DNA of 64,000 nucleotides from assembly GCA_905160935.1 (NCBI GenBank), contig CAJHZI010000254.1:855001-919000 (forward strand), written 5' to 3'. Numbering within the stretch: position 1 is the stretch's first letter; each line of letters opens with the position of its first letter. Of the stretch, positions 1 through 9,849 are shown piece after piece. Made by a program: the position numbers and the translations under genes. This stretch comes from Enchytraeus crypticus. Its lineage: Eukaryota > Annelida > Clitellata > Enchytraeida > Enchytraeidae. A model generated the notes under the pieces. That model worked only from the letters and a program-made list of their open reading frames with translations. It was not told where the DNA came from and did no database searches.

Positions 1-6
1 TATAAA

Positions 7-170
7 GTTTAAAGCTGTATTTTATCTTACAATGTATCATGTTTAAAGCTGTATTTTATCTTACAATGTATCATGTTTAAAGCTGCATTTTATCTTACAA
101 TGTATCATGTTTAAAGCTGTATTTTATCTTACAATGTATCATGTTTAAAGCTGTACATATTTTATCACAC
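7..170. repeat. 34-bp tandem repeat, about 4.5 copies
   Basis: The motif GTTTAAAGCTG recurs at 7, 41, 75, 109 and 143, a period of exactly 34 bp, and copies are nearly identical. The array ends just before the splice acceptor of the first Nup37 exon in the window, so it lies in a Nup37 intron. Confidence 0.93.
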
Positions 171-185
171 CCCTTGTACTCGCAG

Positions 186-2951
186 CCTCCCAGCAGAGGT
201 GAGGATGGTGATAGCGGTGTGGAGCCTGAATTCAAGTGTCTCGCTGAAATAAATCTTCCTTGTAGGGCTTCTGATATCACGTGGAGCCCCGAGGCCAACC
301 TCAACGAGATTCCTCAAGTCATAAAGTATGTCTCCAATGATCAGTCACTGGTGATAAATCAATTCAATCAGTCAATCAATTAATCATGATCAATCAGTAA
401 ATTCAATCAATAAGTATATTTATGAAGCGCCGCTCTATGCTAAGTGCCATAGCAGCGCTGAATGGACAGCGATGGTAAATAACCTGCTGGTATAGTGCCA
501 CAATCGGTGTAGCGACTAGGACTCTGCAGGTATAGAGTATCAGTGACCAAATTGTCTAAAACGTAAAAATAATCACCACGTGGCAACAAGTCTCTTCACT
601 GGCTTATCTGCCTCAGTTGCCTCTTGCAAACACATGCAGTTGTCAGTTCAATTCTGAATTTTCCTGAAACTACTCAAGATATTAATATTATATAGTCTCC
701 TACATGTATGTCATTTAAGTCATATAGTGTGATTTTAATGATCAGTCATTGATGATCATTCAAGTCTTAAAGTATGATTCTAATTAATTATCCATCATTG
801 GTGATCCTTCTGGTCATAAAGTATGATTCTAATTCATATATTGTACATATAACTAGTGCATATAATGTTTTTCTAACTACATGTAGTTCGTATAATGTAT
901 AGACTGTAGTGTGTATTTAGCTAATTCATATAATGGAAAATATAACAGTAGTGTGTATAATTAGTTGTACTGTGTGTTGCAGGTTGTTTGTAGCAGACTC
1001 AGACCACTCTATTCGTAGCTTAGAGTCACATGTTCGGCAGCAGTCAGCCTTGTCATCTGCAGCATTTTCTGTATGTCTCTCTTCACTCTAAGCACTTGCA
1101 CTTATCGTAGCCATTCTCTTCTGTCACCAGCAATGCTTTCACAAGCCTGCATGTGCAGGTGCATGTTTGTCTAGCTACATGTAGTGTAGTTATCTTCATC
1201 ATTATTGTAGTAACCTGGGTCTTTAGCAGTATTACTGTGTGCTGAAAATTTCAGCGCACACTAGATTTCTATAATCTAAATTCAGTTCAAGGTAAAAATG
1301 TTTAGAATTTATGTGCATGTATGTACATCTAAGACAATTCTCAAAAATAATATTAATGTTTACAGCTGTGATCAAATCTTGTAAGTTTTCTTTGATAAAT
1401 TTAACGTAGAGAGTCATCAATCCTCACAGTATTCTATCATGTGATCAGCTGTATGTGTAGCGTCATATTCATCATATAAGTGTTGTACTTGTAACATTGT
1501 TGCAGCTGATAGGTAAGCACAAAGATCACATCAACGCTGTGGCAGCTCACCCAAGCGATGGACTGCACGTAGCGAGTGTGAGTGATGATCTGACGCTGTG
1601 TGTGTGGACCCTGGAGAACACTGAACAAGACTCTGCAGAGAGCAGGAAGCTGATGAGTGTGCCTCTCACCTCTCCTGGCATGTCTGTCTGCTGGCATCCC
1701 TCAGAGGCCAAGGTATTGCTCCTCAATGCTTCAACCATTTCTCATTAAATATTGGTAAGTAGAACTAAATACAGCTAGATTTTCTATAGTTGATTCACAA
1801 TCGCAAACAAGGATTGAAATTCTCAAACATAAGAATGCTTTCAGCTTGAAGACTGAATGAGAATTCAAATGTTAATTAAATGATTTTTAAGTCTGGGAAT
1901 GATGTTGCAAAGGTATCTTACTTTCAAACCCAAACCCAGAAACACGACCAAATTAAAGGCTGTTCTTCAGATCTGGAAAGACCTATCACAGCAGTCCACT
2001 GGCAGCGCAATTCAATCTGTTAGAAAAAAGACTTCTGATTTTCTTCAGAGCTCTGGGAACTCATTTCGAGTACAAAATGTAGCACCATACCGGAGTCGTC
2101 ATTATCTAACATCCCATCTCAATGCAAACAAATTTTCTAAAAGGTTGATTCTAATTGACTTTTTCACGTTGCATGTTTAAATGGAAAACTCAATTTGTTT
2201 GTAAAGCATGGATAACTCCGGTCTCATTCCAAATATTTCTACAAAAATTGGTGAGCTTGTGCAAAATTCCTCCTCTGCAGTCAACTATAATTTCATAGCA
2301 AAATAGCAAGAATTGACAAAGTTATCTCAATTTTGCTAGGGGATTATTTTTAAGGTACGTATATATATATGCCTAAGAAAACCTTCAGTTGCATTGATTG
2401 ATGTATTTATGGATGGATTGATGCTTTGATTGATTGAATACATAGATACTTGTAGGAGAGAAGCAAGGTGTGATAAGAGTTTATGCCTTGGACACACAGC
2501 AGGCTCTACTGTCTCTTGACTGCTTGAGAGGACCCCTGAGATCAGTCGACTGGTGCACTACCAATCCTCTCCACGTGGTGGCGTTAGTTCAAGGAGACTG
2601 GTTCCTCTTTGATACATCCATCTCACAGTACGTCGTTGATATAGACTGTGTTATATCTCTCAGTTCTCCTTCTCTCTTAGTACTCTGCCTACTGGCAGGT
2701 CCACGGTATATAACACCTGCACTCTTCTCTTTCGTCCGTTTTCCTTTTCAAGTCTACATTCAAGTGGATCTTTAAATCATCTAACATTCCTAATGATTTA
2801 AAGATCCACTTTTTTGTGGGCATGAAGAGGTAAACTTAAGACAGAAGAGTGGAGGCGCTATATACCATGGATCTGCCAGTAGGCAGTCCACTAAGAGAGA
2901 GAGGAGACTCTCACAGTATGTCTTTAATGTTTATGTTATATGTTATGTGTG

Positions 2952-2999
<48 letters not shown>

Positions 3000-3026
3000 A
3001 TATATATACATGTGTATATACATGTG

Positions 3027-3077
<51 letters not shown>

Positions 3078-5300
3078 AAAGGAGCTGTTTCTGTTCTTCT
3101 TGGTTGGTAAGCACTCCTTTGAATGATTGACAAAGCTCAACGACGCACCCAGCACCTTTAATTGACCTGCCTTTCTCCGAGCTTTAATGTATACGTCATT
3201 AGTGTCCCATCATCCCATACACTTAGATCTTCTTCTAGAAAATCGTGATCCACATCTAGAGCTATGAACAGCTTCCTAGTGTTCCTTGTTACGAAATCAG
3301 ATAGCTTTTTCTTGGTAGTTTTATCATCAACAATAATTCTGTGTGGTGGATAGTCACATGAACCTTCGCTTTCAAGCGCTGTTATCATGTCAACTTTTTC
3401 ATCAACAGTAACATCTGCATCAAAAAGGCCAATCCAATCAGAGACTCACTTAGATACCACAGATGGTTGGAGAAACGCTTCATTGCTGCCGATGCAACAG
3501 ACTCATCCAAGGTCTTGTATGTCGCTATGGCTCTGAGCAGAGACAGGTCGTTTCATGTTGCTGATGTTGGACATTGGCAGGTAAACCGCGCTTTCAAATA
3601 AACCTCGATCACAAAAATGTTGAATTGACGGAGTCCTATGAGTTCTCGCTCTGTCAGCTTAAGCTGAGATCGGAAGAGAAAAATCTTCAGAGAGTATATC
3701 AGCTTGGCCATCCACCTTGCCCGATGTACAGCACCAGGTTGATGAATAGTAACATCTCCCAAACTTTCAGCTCCATGAAAGAGCTGGGACAGCTGAAGAA
3801 GCTCTCTATAGTCATCACGAGGTTGCAACTGAGACAGCTGCCACAATATGACGATCGGGTACTTCTCTTTCAAACTCGTGCCTATCAATGGAAGTCCAGA
3901 AGTCTACAAATCTCTGAAAGAGTTTAATTTTTGGTCCGCTTGATGTCTCCATAATCGAATCAAAAACTTTTGCGACTATTAACTCCATCACATGATGTCT
4001 ACGTGGCAAGCTTGCAAGATTGCGGCCATGCTTCTGTTCGAGGAGCATACAAGCTCCACTTTTCAGTCCCGTGTTGCTCGCAGCCATGTGTATTGACATG
4101 AAACGTATGCGATCATTCAAATTCCATTCTTGAATTAAACTGAAGACCACTGTCGCTTGGGCTTCACCAGTACTACTGTGTATCTTTGGGACACCAAGAA
4201 GCTTCATCGTACCTTCACCTGACATGAGAATTGCCAATCGATCAACTGATTCTTTTGATTGTAGAGCTGGCTACAGTTTACCATCCCAGTGAACCGTTAA
4301 TGAGGAATCACAGGTAAAAGAATCTTTGATTTGTTTAGCTATTATCTCTCTATTCTTCGAATAGAGCAATAATAATTTAAGCTTCGAATTTGCCTCAATA
4401 ATTTTTGATTAATGGTCAGTTTATTAGTATCTATTCCCAAAGAATGTGCAGTAGCTGCCAAAACATATACTGCATTTCTGTCGCTTATCTAAGATTGATC
4501 CAAAGCAGCAGAAATTTCAGAACTTAAGATCGCGGTCTTCAAAGGTACACTAGCTTTCACCGATATACCCGACACATCTTCATCAGAGCTGCTACCTTGA
4601 TTCGTTTCCAAGGTGTTGATGCTGCTGCTACTCTGTTGAACAGGTTGTGACTAATTCTAGAACGATTTTCTTCTTTTCTCTGTCTCGCTTGAAGTAAGGT
4701 AGTTGACCTTTGACTTAGACTGCTTAAGTAAACAATGAACCATGTGTTACGTGATCTAAAATACAAGAAATTAACTCCATAGATAGTTGCTATTTTTCGT
4801 AAACTGAATTTCTACGTATCTTAATTGAATTTTATTTATTCAATAAATAACGAATAAACTTTGAATATTATGTAAAATGCCAATAGCTTGATAATAGATG
4901 AAAACTTCAGCGGTCTTGTGCAACCTCTAAATATCAACCAAATCCATCCAAACTTTGTTTATTAATCATTTGTACCAAAATGAAGAATTTAAGAGGGTAT
5001 ATATGAGTGATAAAAATACGAAAAAAAATTTTCCTATGTATTTCATTGTCACCCTAATTTATATATATATCTATATATATAAAACAAAGTCGAGTTCGTA
5101 ATGGCACTTATAAGTCCAGAACGGCTGGACAGATTTTAATGATCTCAGACATTTTGGATTCGTCTTCAGCAGCCCTTACATAATATCCAATAAAATATCT
5201 AAAAAATAATATGCTACTGACCAAAAAACCCTATAAACTAAAGCATGTCAAAATCATAACATGCTCCCATCTGAATCATCAAAATCATAACATGCTCACA

Positions 5301-5350
<50 letters not shown>

Positions 5351-6426
5351 TGTTATATATACATGTATATATATAACAATATTCAAAAGTGTTAGGACTG
5401 GAGAAGTTCTATTCGTATCCCGACCCTGGTTGAACTGGGATTTAAGGGAAGATGATGATGACGATGATGATATATATACAGGGTGAGTAAAAAAAGTGAT
5501 AACACCTACAAAAAGTTTGAATATCTCAGGCTATTGTTAATATTTTCAAATCAAATTTTTGTCAATTACTAAAGGACTAATTTTTGATGGGGTGGCCAAT
5601 TTTCATCCATTCTAATCTATAGATTGGCCAGTTATACAAGCTTCAGCAGAGCAACCCCCCATTTTTTACCTAAAAATGGCGTCTGCTACAACGGTAAGGG
5701 CAAATTACACTTCATTGACGAGAAGGAAAAGGTGAACGCTCAGCAATACGTCAATATTTTACTTCCCTAGCTGTGTGATGATTGCAATGCTCTCCTATCA
5801 AACGGTTTCATCTTGCAGCAGGATGATGCTCCGGCTCATGCATCTCGCCATGCACAGGAATGGATCAGCGAGAGAAACCCGCATTTCATCAAGAGGAGTG
5901 AATGGCCTCCAAACTCCCCCGATCCAAAATCCTCAGGATTATCATGTCTGGAGAACCATGCTGCATCTCTATCAGAAACACCAGTCGAAGCCTAAAAGCA
6001 GACAGAACTGCAGAAAGTGCTACCTACCATCAATTTGGCAGAGACTGCCCCGAGTTGGAATCAACAAGGCTGCCATATCGTTCCGAAAGCTGCTGCAGTC
6101 CTGAAAAGCAGCTGGAGGAAAGCATATTGAATAGGCAGTAATGCTAGCAGATACAATTGGTTCTTTCTGAACCACCACAAAGACCCTTTTCAGAGCTAAA
6201 ATAAAATAAAATGAAATTTTTATTTACAGTACGTTCAAAAATGAGGGGTTGCTCTACTGAAACTTTCATAACTGGCGAATCTATTTATTAAAATGGCTAA
6301 AAATTGGCCACCTCATCAAAAATTAGTCCTTCAGTAATTGGTATAAGTTTGATTTGAAAATATTAACAATAGTCTGAGATATTCAAACTTTTTGCAGGTT
6401 TTATCACTTTTTTTACTCACCCTATA

Positions 6427-6491
<65 letters not shown>

Positions 6492-8601
6492 TTTATTAGG
6501 CCACTTGCATCCAAAGCACATACAGAACATAACAAAAACTCTGACGCGCAATAAATGAAGCAAAGAAAAAATACAGAGAAAACAATATGCTGTATTTCGA
6601 CATGTAGGCCAATGCAATAAGCACATTACTATCCTAAGTATTTAAACCGCACAAGTTACAATTGACAAATGCACTCAAAAGTACTTATGGGCTTGATATT
6701 TTCCTTTTACAGTTGTTCAAAGTTGTGGCATATTGTATTTCTGTAATTATTTTTAAATGTAGAGCTTTGTATTGAAATGAAATGCCAGCTTGTCTAAGTC
6801 GTCCATAGAAAGATTTGTACATATTAACCTTAACATTACATTTTCAAACTTACTAAAAGACGATAAGAAAGTCATTACCTCTAATGCATATACGCGCAAA
6901 ATGGATATATATCCAGAATACAACTAACATAGTTTTATTATGTTTTTGCCGTAAGTATTAAGCATTTTTTTAAAAGATTTAGTCCATGGACTATTTAGAG
7001 ATATTAACTCTGTTTTATTTAGGGACAGAGCTTCCAATTCCTAAGTTAAACGTGATATCTTTTGGATACAGTCTACATAATTTATTATTGGATCTATTGC
7101 CATTCCGTAACGAAGAGCATTATTTAACGTTAATCTGCCGGTCTAACAATTCTAGCTCACTACTACAGATATCTAATATATGTTGCATTTCCCAAATAGA
7201 TGGGCTTAACAATATTAGATCATCTGCATACATAATTGCACTAACAGCTATACCCTTGACATAACAGCCGTATTTATCAAATTTAACTAGTACGTCATTA
7301 ACACAGATAGAAAATAAAATTGGACTGAGAACATTTTCCCATCTAACACAGTTCTAGGAGATACTGTATCAATAACACAAAATTTTAATCAACACTAATG
7401 GGGCTCCTTTCTTCGTTAACTTTAAGAAAAGTACTGAATGGGTAACTTTATCAAATCCCTTGCTAAACTCCCTTGATAAATCCCTTGATATGTTATGTGT
7501 ATATGCTAAGTGTTATGTTATGTGCGTTATGTTATGTGTTATATGTTGTGTATATTATGTGTCTGTGTTATATGTTATTATGTTATATGTTATGTGTATG
7601 TGTTATATGTTACGTGCTATATGTTATGTGTATATGTTAAGTGTTATGTTATGTGCGTTATGTGTTATATGTTGTATATATTATGTGTATGTGTTATGTT
7701 ATTATGCATATGTTATGTGTATACATGTTATGTGCTACATGTAATGTGCTACATGTTATGTATATGTAGACTTGCAGTGGCTCAGCGCTCAGCTCACTCA
7801 GGCTCTGGTAAGACTGTGTTGTGGTGTAGATCGCATGAACATCTGATAGCGACCTCTGGTAGACCAGGCGTCGAGATCAGAGTCTTCAATATACACACCG
7901 CTCAGGTCTCCATTAGGCTTCTTTTGTCTTCTTGCATCTTATTTATAACTTTAACGGCTTAATCAAGCTTTAGGTGAATGAGCATCCTTATATTGGATAC
8001 TTTATTATTTTTTTGCATTCACTAATGAGCGGCAATTTTAGATGTTATTTGATATGCCAGATGATGTTGTGGAAATAACATTGCTTTAAAAAATGGTAAA
8101 CACGCAGTATTGTGAACTATTCAAACTTATAATATCACACGATTAACCATTGGGCTGTTTAGTCAATTATCCATGTTACCAGTCCTGCAATTGTCCGAGA
8201 TTTTACTGTCCGTCCGGTCATCTAATCTGGGAATCCATTTCTGGAACAGCCTCTTTAAATTGCTGGACATTGCCTAATGTGCTTACACGCTGAGCTATGT
8301 ATTTAGACATTACATTACAACACATGCTTACACATAGTTAGACATTCACTTTTTCTAATGGTTAATCTGTATTGATTGACTGATCTTATTATTAATCTTT
8401 GATCTTCTTCAAGTGATATTTAATTTGATTGATTATTTTATTTTGATGAAACAATGATTTAGTTGATTGATTGGTTTTCAGGCAGTACTCTCACTGGACT
8501 TGAAGATATCGAGCTCTCTCTCCTGGCACGCGCAGCAGCCCGTCCTGTGTATAGGCTGCGATAATGAACTTCAGTTCTGGACCATCGATACCCACCTCTG
8601 A
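186..8601 (+). CDS. NUP37: Nucleoporin Nup37, WD40 propeller subunit of the nuclear pore Y-complex (5'-partial, six exons)
   Basis: Nup37 is a WD40 beta-propeller protein of the Nup107-160 (Y) scaffold complex of the nuclear pore. I assembled exons 186-325, 983-1070, 1506-1712, 2446-2627, 7770-7905 and 8482-8601. All have AG acceptors and GT donors, phases agree, and they sum to 291 codons including TGA at 8599-8601. In order they encode segments matching vertebrate Nup37 as I remember it: ITWSPEANL and IPQVIK, then KLFVADSD, then [17 protein letters not shown] and [10 protein letters not shown], then [16 protein letters not shown], then LIATSGRPG, then [21 protein letters not shown] at the C-terminus. 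Human Nup37 is 326 residues; 290 are present here, so one or more 5' exons with the first blade lie left of the window. The acceptor at 2445 is chosen because it restores ILVGEKQG; a start at 2461 would also keep frame. The 2628-7769 intron is packed with transposons. Confidence 0.93.
1900..2345 (+). pseudogene. Mariner transposase C-terminal fragment with 3' flank
   Basis: An open stretch from 1899 to 2178 contains [18 protein letters not shown] followed by [18 protein letters not shown]. This pattern resembles the last part of mariner-type transposases (ELK..L...W..LPQ..I..A...FRKR....GG). The catalytic core is absent. The sequence after it (GACAAAGTTATCTCAATTTT near 2320) could be a terminal repeat, but no partner was seen. 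It lies in a Nup37 intron and has no splice relation to the flanking exons. The family call rests on a weak motif. Confidence 0.42.
2656..2915. mobile_element. Palindromic MITE
   Basis: The whole segment is an imperfect palindrome centred near 2786. CTCTCTTAG at 2672 pairs with CTAAGAGAG ending at 2899, CTGCCTACTGGCAGGTCCA near 2685 pairs with TGGATCTGCCAGTAGGCAG, and the core has 20-bp arms reading AAGTGGATCTTTAAATCAT. No coding capacity is seen. Related sequence occurs near 30690-30860 and, as one arm, near 19695-19760, so it belongs to a dispersed non-autonomous DNA-element family. It sits about 30 bp inside a Nup37 intron. Confidence 0.75.
2955..3076. repeat. (TA)n microsatellite
   Basis: Alternating TA runs are interrupted by TACATG-type units. 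Apparent proteins of repeated Tyr-Ile here are artefacts of the dinucleotide. Confidence 0.95.
3157..4700 (-). pseudogene. Decayed intronless transposase-like gene (ASNTG / RRHH family)
   Basis: Read on the minus strand, successive broken frames give a collinear protein. The pieces are [10 protein letters not shown] near 4290, [20 protein letters not shown] (4237 downward), [36 protein letters not shown] and [12 protein letters not shown] (to 3815), then [16 protein letters not shown], and finally [20 protein letters not shown] near 3200. I associate this layout with an uncharacterised repetitive family common in cnidarian and arthropod genomes, where the second block usually reads FDTTxSNTG. 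Here that Asp is lost. Several stops and frameshifts show it is dead. It lies antisense in a Nup37 intron. Transposase function is an inference from repetitiveness and acidic motifs. Confidence 0.6.
4701..5384. other. AT-rich Nup37 intron sequence
   Basis: No coding signal is seen. It holds short (TA)n runs at 5060-5080 and 5302-5346 and otherwise unassigned AT-rich sequence. Confidence 0.7.
5385..5472 (+). repeat. LINE-D 3' end with (GAT)n tail
   Basis: The segment CTATTCGTATCCCGACCCTG followed by a GATGATGATGACGATG tail matches the 3' end of the longer LINE-D copy at 24000-24258. The same tail recurs on the minus strand near 14080 and 20620. It lies immediately beside the mariner-like element that begins at 5479. 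Confidence 0.7.
5479..6424 (+). mobile_element. Mariner-like element with inverted repeats of about 190 bp and a broken transposase
   Basis: The left end CAGGGTGAGTAAAAAAAGTG and the right end (reverse complement AGGGTGAGTAAAAAAAGTGA) begin long imperfect inverted repeats covering about 5479-5670 and 6228-6424, flanked by TA-rich DNA. Between them, frames carry [16 protein letters not shown], then WPPNSPDP, then [10 protein letters not shown] in another frame, then [14 protein letters not shown]. These match the middle and C-terminal parts of mariner transposases, including the DDAPAH block with the second catalytic Asp. The N-terminal DNA-binding half is missing and at least two frameshifts are present, so this copy is dead. 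Inverted repeats of this length are much longer than the roughly 30 bp of classical mariners. Confidence 0.85.
6425..6488. repeat. (TA)n microsatellite
   Basis: A nearly pure TA run directly abuts the right end of the mariner-like element, consistent with TA-targeted insertion into, or expansion at, the target. Confidence 0.95.
6620..7480 (-). pseudogene. Non-LTR retrotransposon reverse-transcriptase fragment (antisense in Nup37 intron)
   Basis: On the minus strand, 7465 downward reads [12 protein letters not shown] (motif A). Next come broken frames, then [20 protein letters not shown] at about 7255-7200 with an intact YADD catalytic box, then [11 protein letters not shown], and later [20 protein letters not shown] near 6800. 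Order and spacing fit the palm and thumb of a LINE reverse transcriptase. Multiple stops show it is a dead copy, truncated at both ends. The clade cannot be fixed from this. Confidence 0.72.
7485..7768. repeat. Irregular TGTTATGTGTATA-type minisatellite
   Basis: Degenerate repeats of TGTTATGTG, TATATGTTATGTG and TGTGTTATATGTT run up to the acceptor of the fifth Nup37 exon in the window. The long Cys/Tyr/Met/Val frames through it are low-complexity artefacts that happen to join the real exon. Confidence 0.85.
8125..8240 (-). repeat. Possible SINE-2 remnant
   Basis: TTAACCATTGGGCTG at 8142 and GTCCGAGATTTTACTGTC near 8197 resemble matching parts of the SINE-2 copy at 27110-27335, but in between the similarity is poor. 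It lies in the last Nup37 intron. Confidence 0.35.
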
Positions 8602-8735
8602 TATGTGCTGAGTGTGATATGATCATCGACACCCACCTCTGATATGTGCTGAGTGTGATATGATCATTGACACCCACCTCTGATATGTGCTGAGTGTGAT
8701 ATGATCATTGACACCCACCTCTGATATGTGGTGAG
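8590..8735. repeat. 41-bp minisatellite including the Nup37 stop codon
   Basis: CCCACCTCTGATATGTG starts at 8591, 8632, 8673 and 8714, a period of exactly 41 bp. The first unit contains the final Thr-His-Leu codons and TGA of Nup37, so the array begins at the end of the coding sequence and forms the start of the 3' UTR or flank. Confidence 0.95.
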
Positions 8736-9066
8736 GGGTGTGTAGTGGGACTGTTTCTAGCTTGTAAACAGACTCGTTTCTATGATAGATGCTGGGCTGA
8801 GTGGACTGCTTGTGTTAGAACTATTTCTGACTGTCTGCTGATGTCGAGTCCTGTGTGTTCTAAAAACTAAGTATGCTATTAGAGTGGATATGAAGCATGT
8901 ATTATAATTATTGGACCTAATTGTATTGGTATTGATATTGTGAACCTCAAAAGGTTAGCGTATCGCAATGTTGTCATGGACAACAGTAGCACTCTAATCG
9001 TATTAGCAATTTGTGTAAATGTAATAGGAGATTGAAAAACTGTCAGAGAGAGATGGAGAGACGGGA

Positions 9067-9210
9067 AACAGAGAGAGAGAGAGAGAGAGAGAGAAGAATG
9101 AATGCGTCCTCAGGTTGATAAAAGAAACTGAACAAGAGACTTTTAGTTCTATAGCAGCAGAGAGATGTAGAAGAACCAAGGCAGAAACCTGTTTATTACT
9201 CATGGCCAAG
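9067..9210 (-). repeat. (GA)n tract and possible short LINE-B fragment
   Basis: A (GA)n run covers 9069-9093. On the minus strand, 9203-9150 reads KQVSALVLLHLSAAIE, close to the KVSALVLLDLSAAFD motif-A region of LINE-B at 51883-51930. The match is only about 50 bp, so it could be chance or a very old fragment. Confidence 0.35.
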
Positions 9211-9377
9211 CTACTCTCTAATTTGAATTACAGATCGAATAATGCTTCTATGTTACAACACCTCTTTGTTATGATACTTCTCTGTCACAATACCTCTCTG
9301 TGTTTATGATACCTGTCTGTTATTATACGTCTTTCTTATAATGCGCCTACCTTTCTCTTATCGAAAGACTAATATCG

Positions 9378-9527
9378 CCATGACCGACATCGCCTCTGGC
9401 TGGAGCCATTGACGATGTCGGTAAGATATTCGACCGTGGATCAGTATATGCGGGGTTATCCTGGACTCGTCCGTCTTTCAAGTGAGGAAACTGACGTTAA
9501 CCATAGCTTTACCAGCTTTAAGACTTA
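9378..9527 (+). repeat. SINE-1 copy (tRNA-like)
   Basis: This copy has the SINE-1 layout: GATGTCGGTAAGATATTCGA head, GTGGATCAGTAT, a box-B-like GCGGGGTTATCC that is damaged here, TCCGTC linker, and the 3' segment GAGGAAACTGACGTTAACC. The first 20 bases are preceded by their own inverted complement (CCGACATCG near 9384 pairs with CGATGTCGG near 9412). Confidence 0.8.
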
Positions 9528-9539
9528 AGAGCTGCCCAA

Positions 9540-9686
9540 CACTGATCAATATAATTTATCACATCAGAAATAATTAAAATACACAAGTTTTATATATCTT
9601 CTCGAAGTTACAGAAGTACCTTCGAGGAGATATATAAAACTTGTGTATTTTAATTATTTCAGTTTTGAATAAATTATATTGATCAA
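9540..9686. repeat. Long hairpin, possible MITE
   Basis: ACTGATCAATATAATTTAT at 9540 is inverted at 9669-9685, and ATAATTAAAATACACAAGTT at 9571 is inverted at 9637-9656. The arms of about 68 bp meet near 9613 with a few mismatches. No coding capacity is seen. Confidence 0.8.
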
Positions 9687-9745
9687 TCAATAAGAATTTA
9701 ATATCCGGCTTCGGCTTATGGTCAGGCGCCCCTCGATCGCTGATA
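9687..9745 (-). repeat. LINE-C 3' tail
   Basis: Read on the minus strand it is GGCGCCTGACCATAAGCC, then CCGGATATTAAATTC, ending in a TTGATTGATC-type tail. This parallels the 3' end of the longer LINE-C copy at 38270-38640. Confidence 0.55.
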
Positions 9746-9849
9746 CTGCCTCTAAAAGGTTTTGGAGAAGTCTAGACTATTTAATTGGATAAGGCAATTG
9801 GCTGCTAGAATATTTATCTCGTCATTATTGATGCTGCAATTGCCACTCT

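Noticed and set aside
2849-3155. Open frames of alternating Tyr-Ile-His on both strands
   Set aside because: They are translations of a (TA)n microsatellite with TACATG interruptions.
7460-7962. A 150-codon frame rich in Cys, Tyr, Met and Val
   Set aside because: Only its last third (7770-7905) is coding, as a Nup37 exon; the rest is a minisatellite that happens to stay open upstream of the acceptor.
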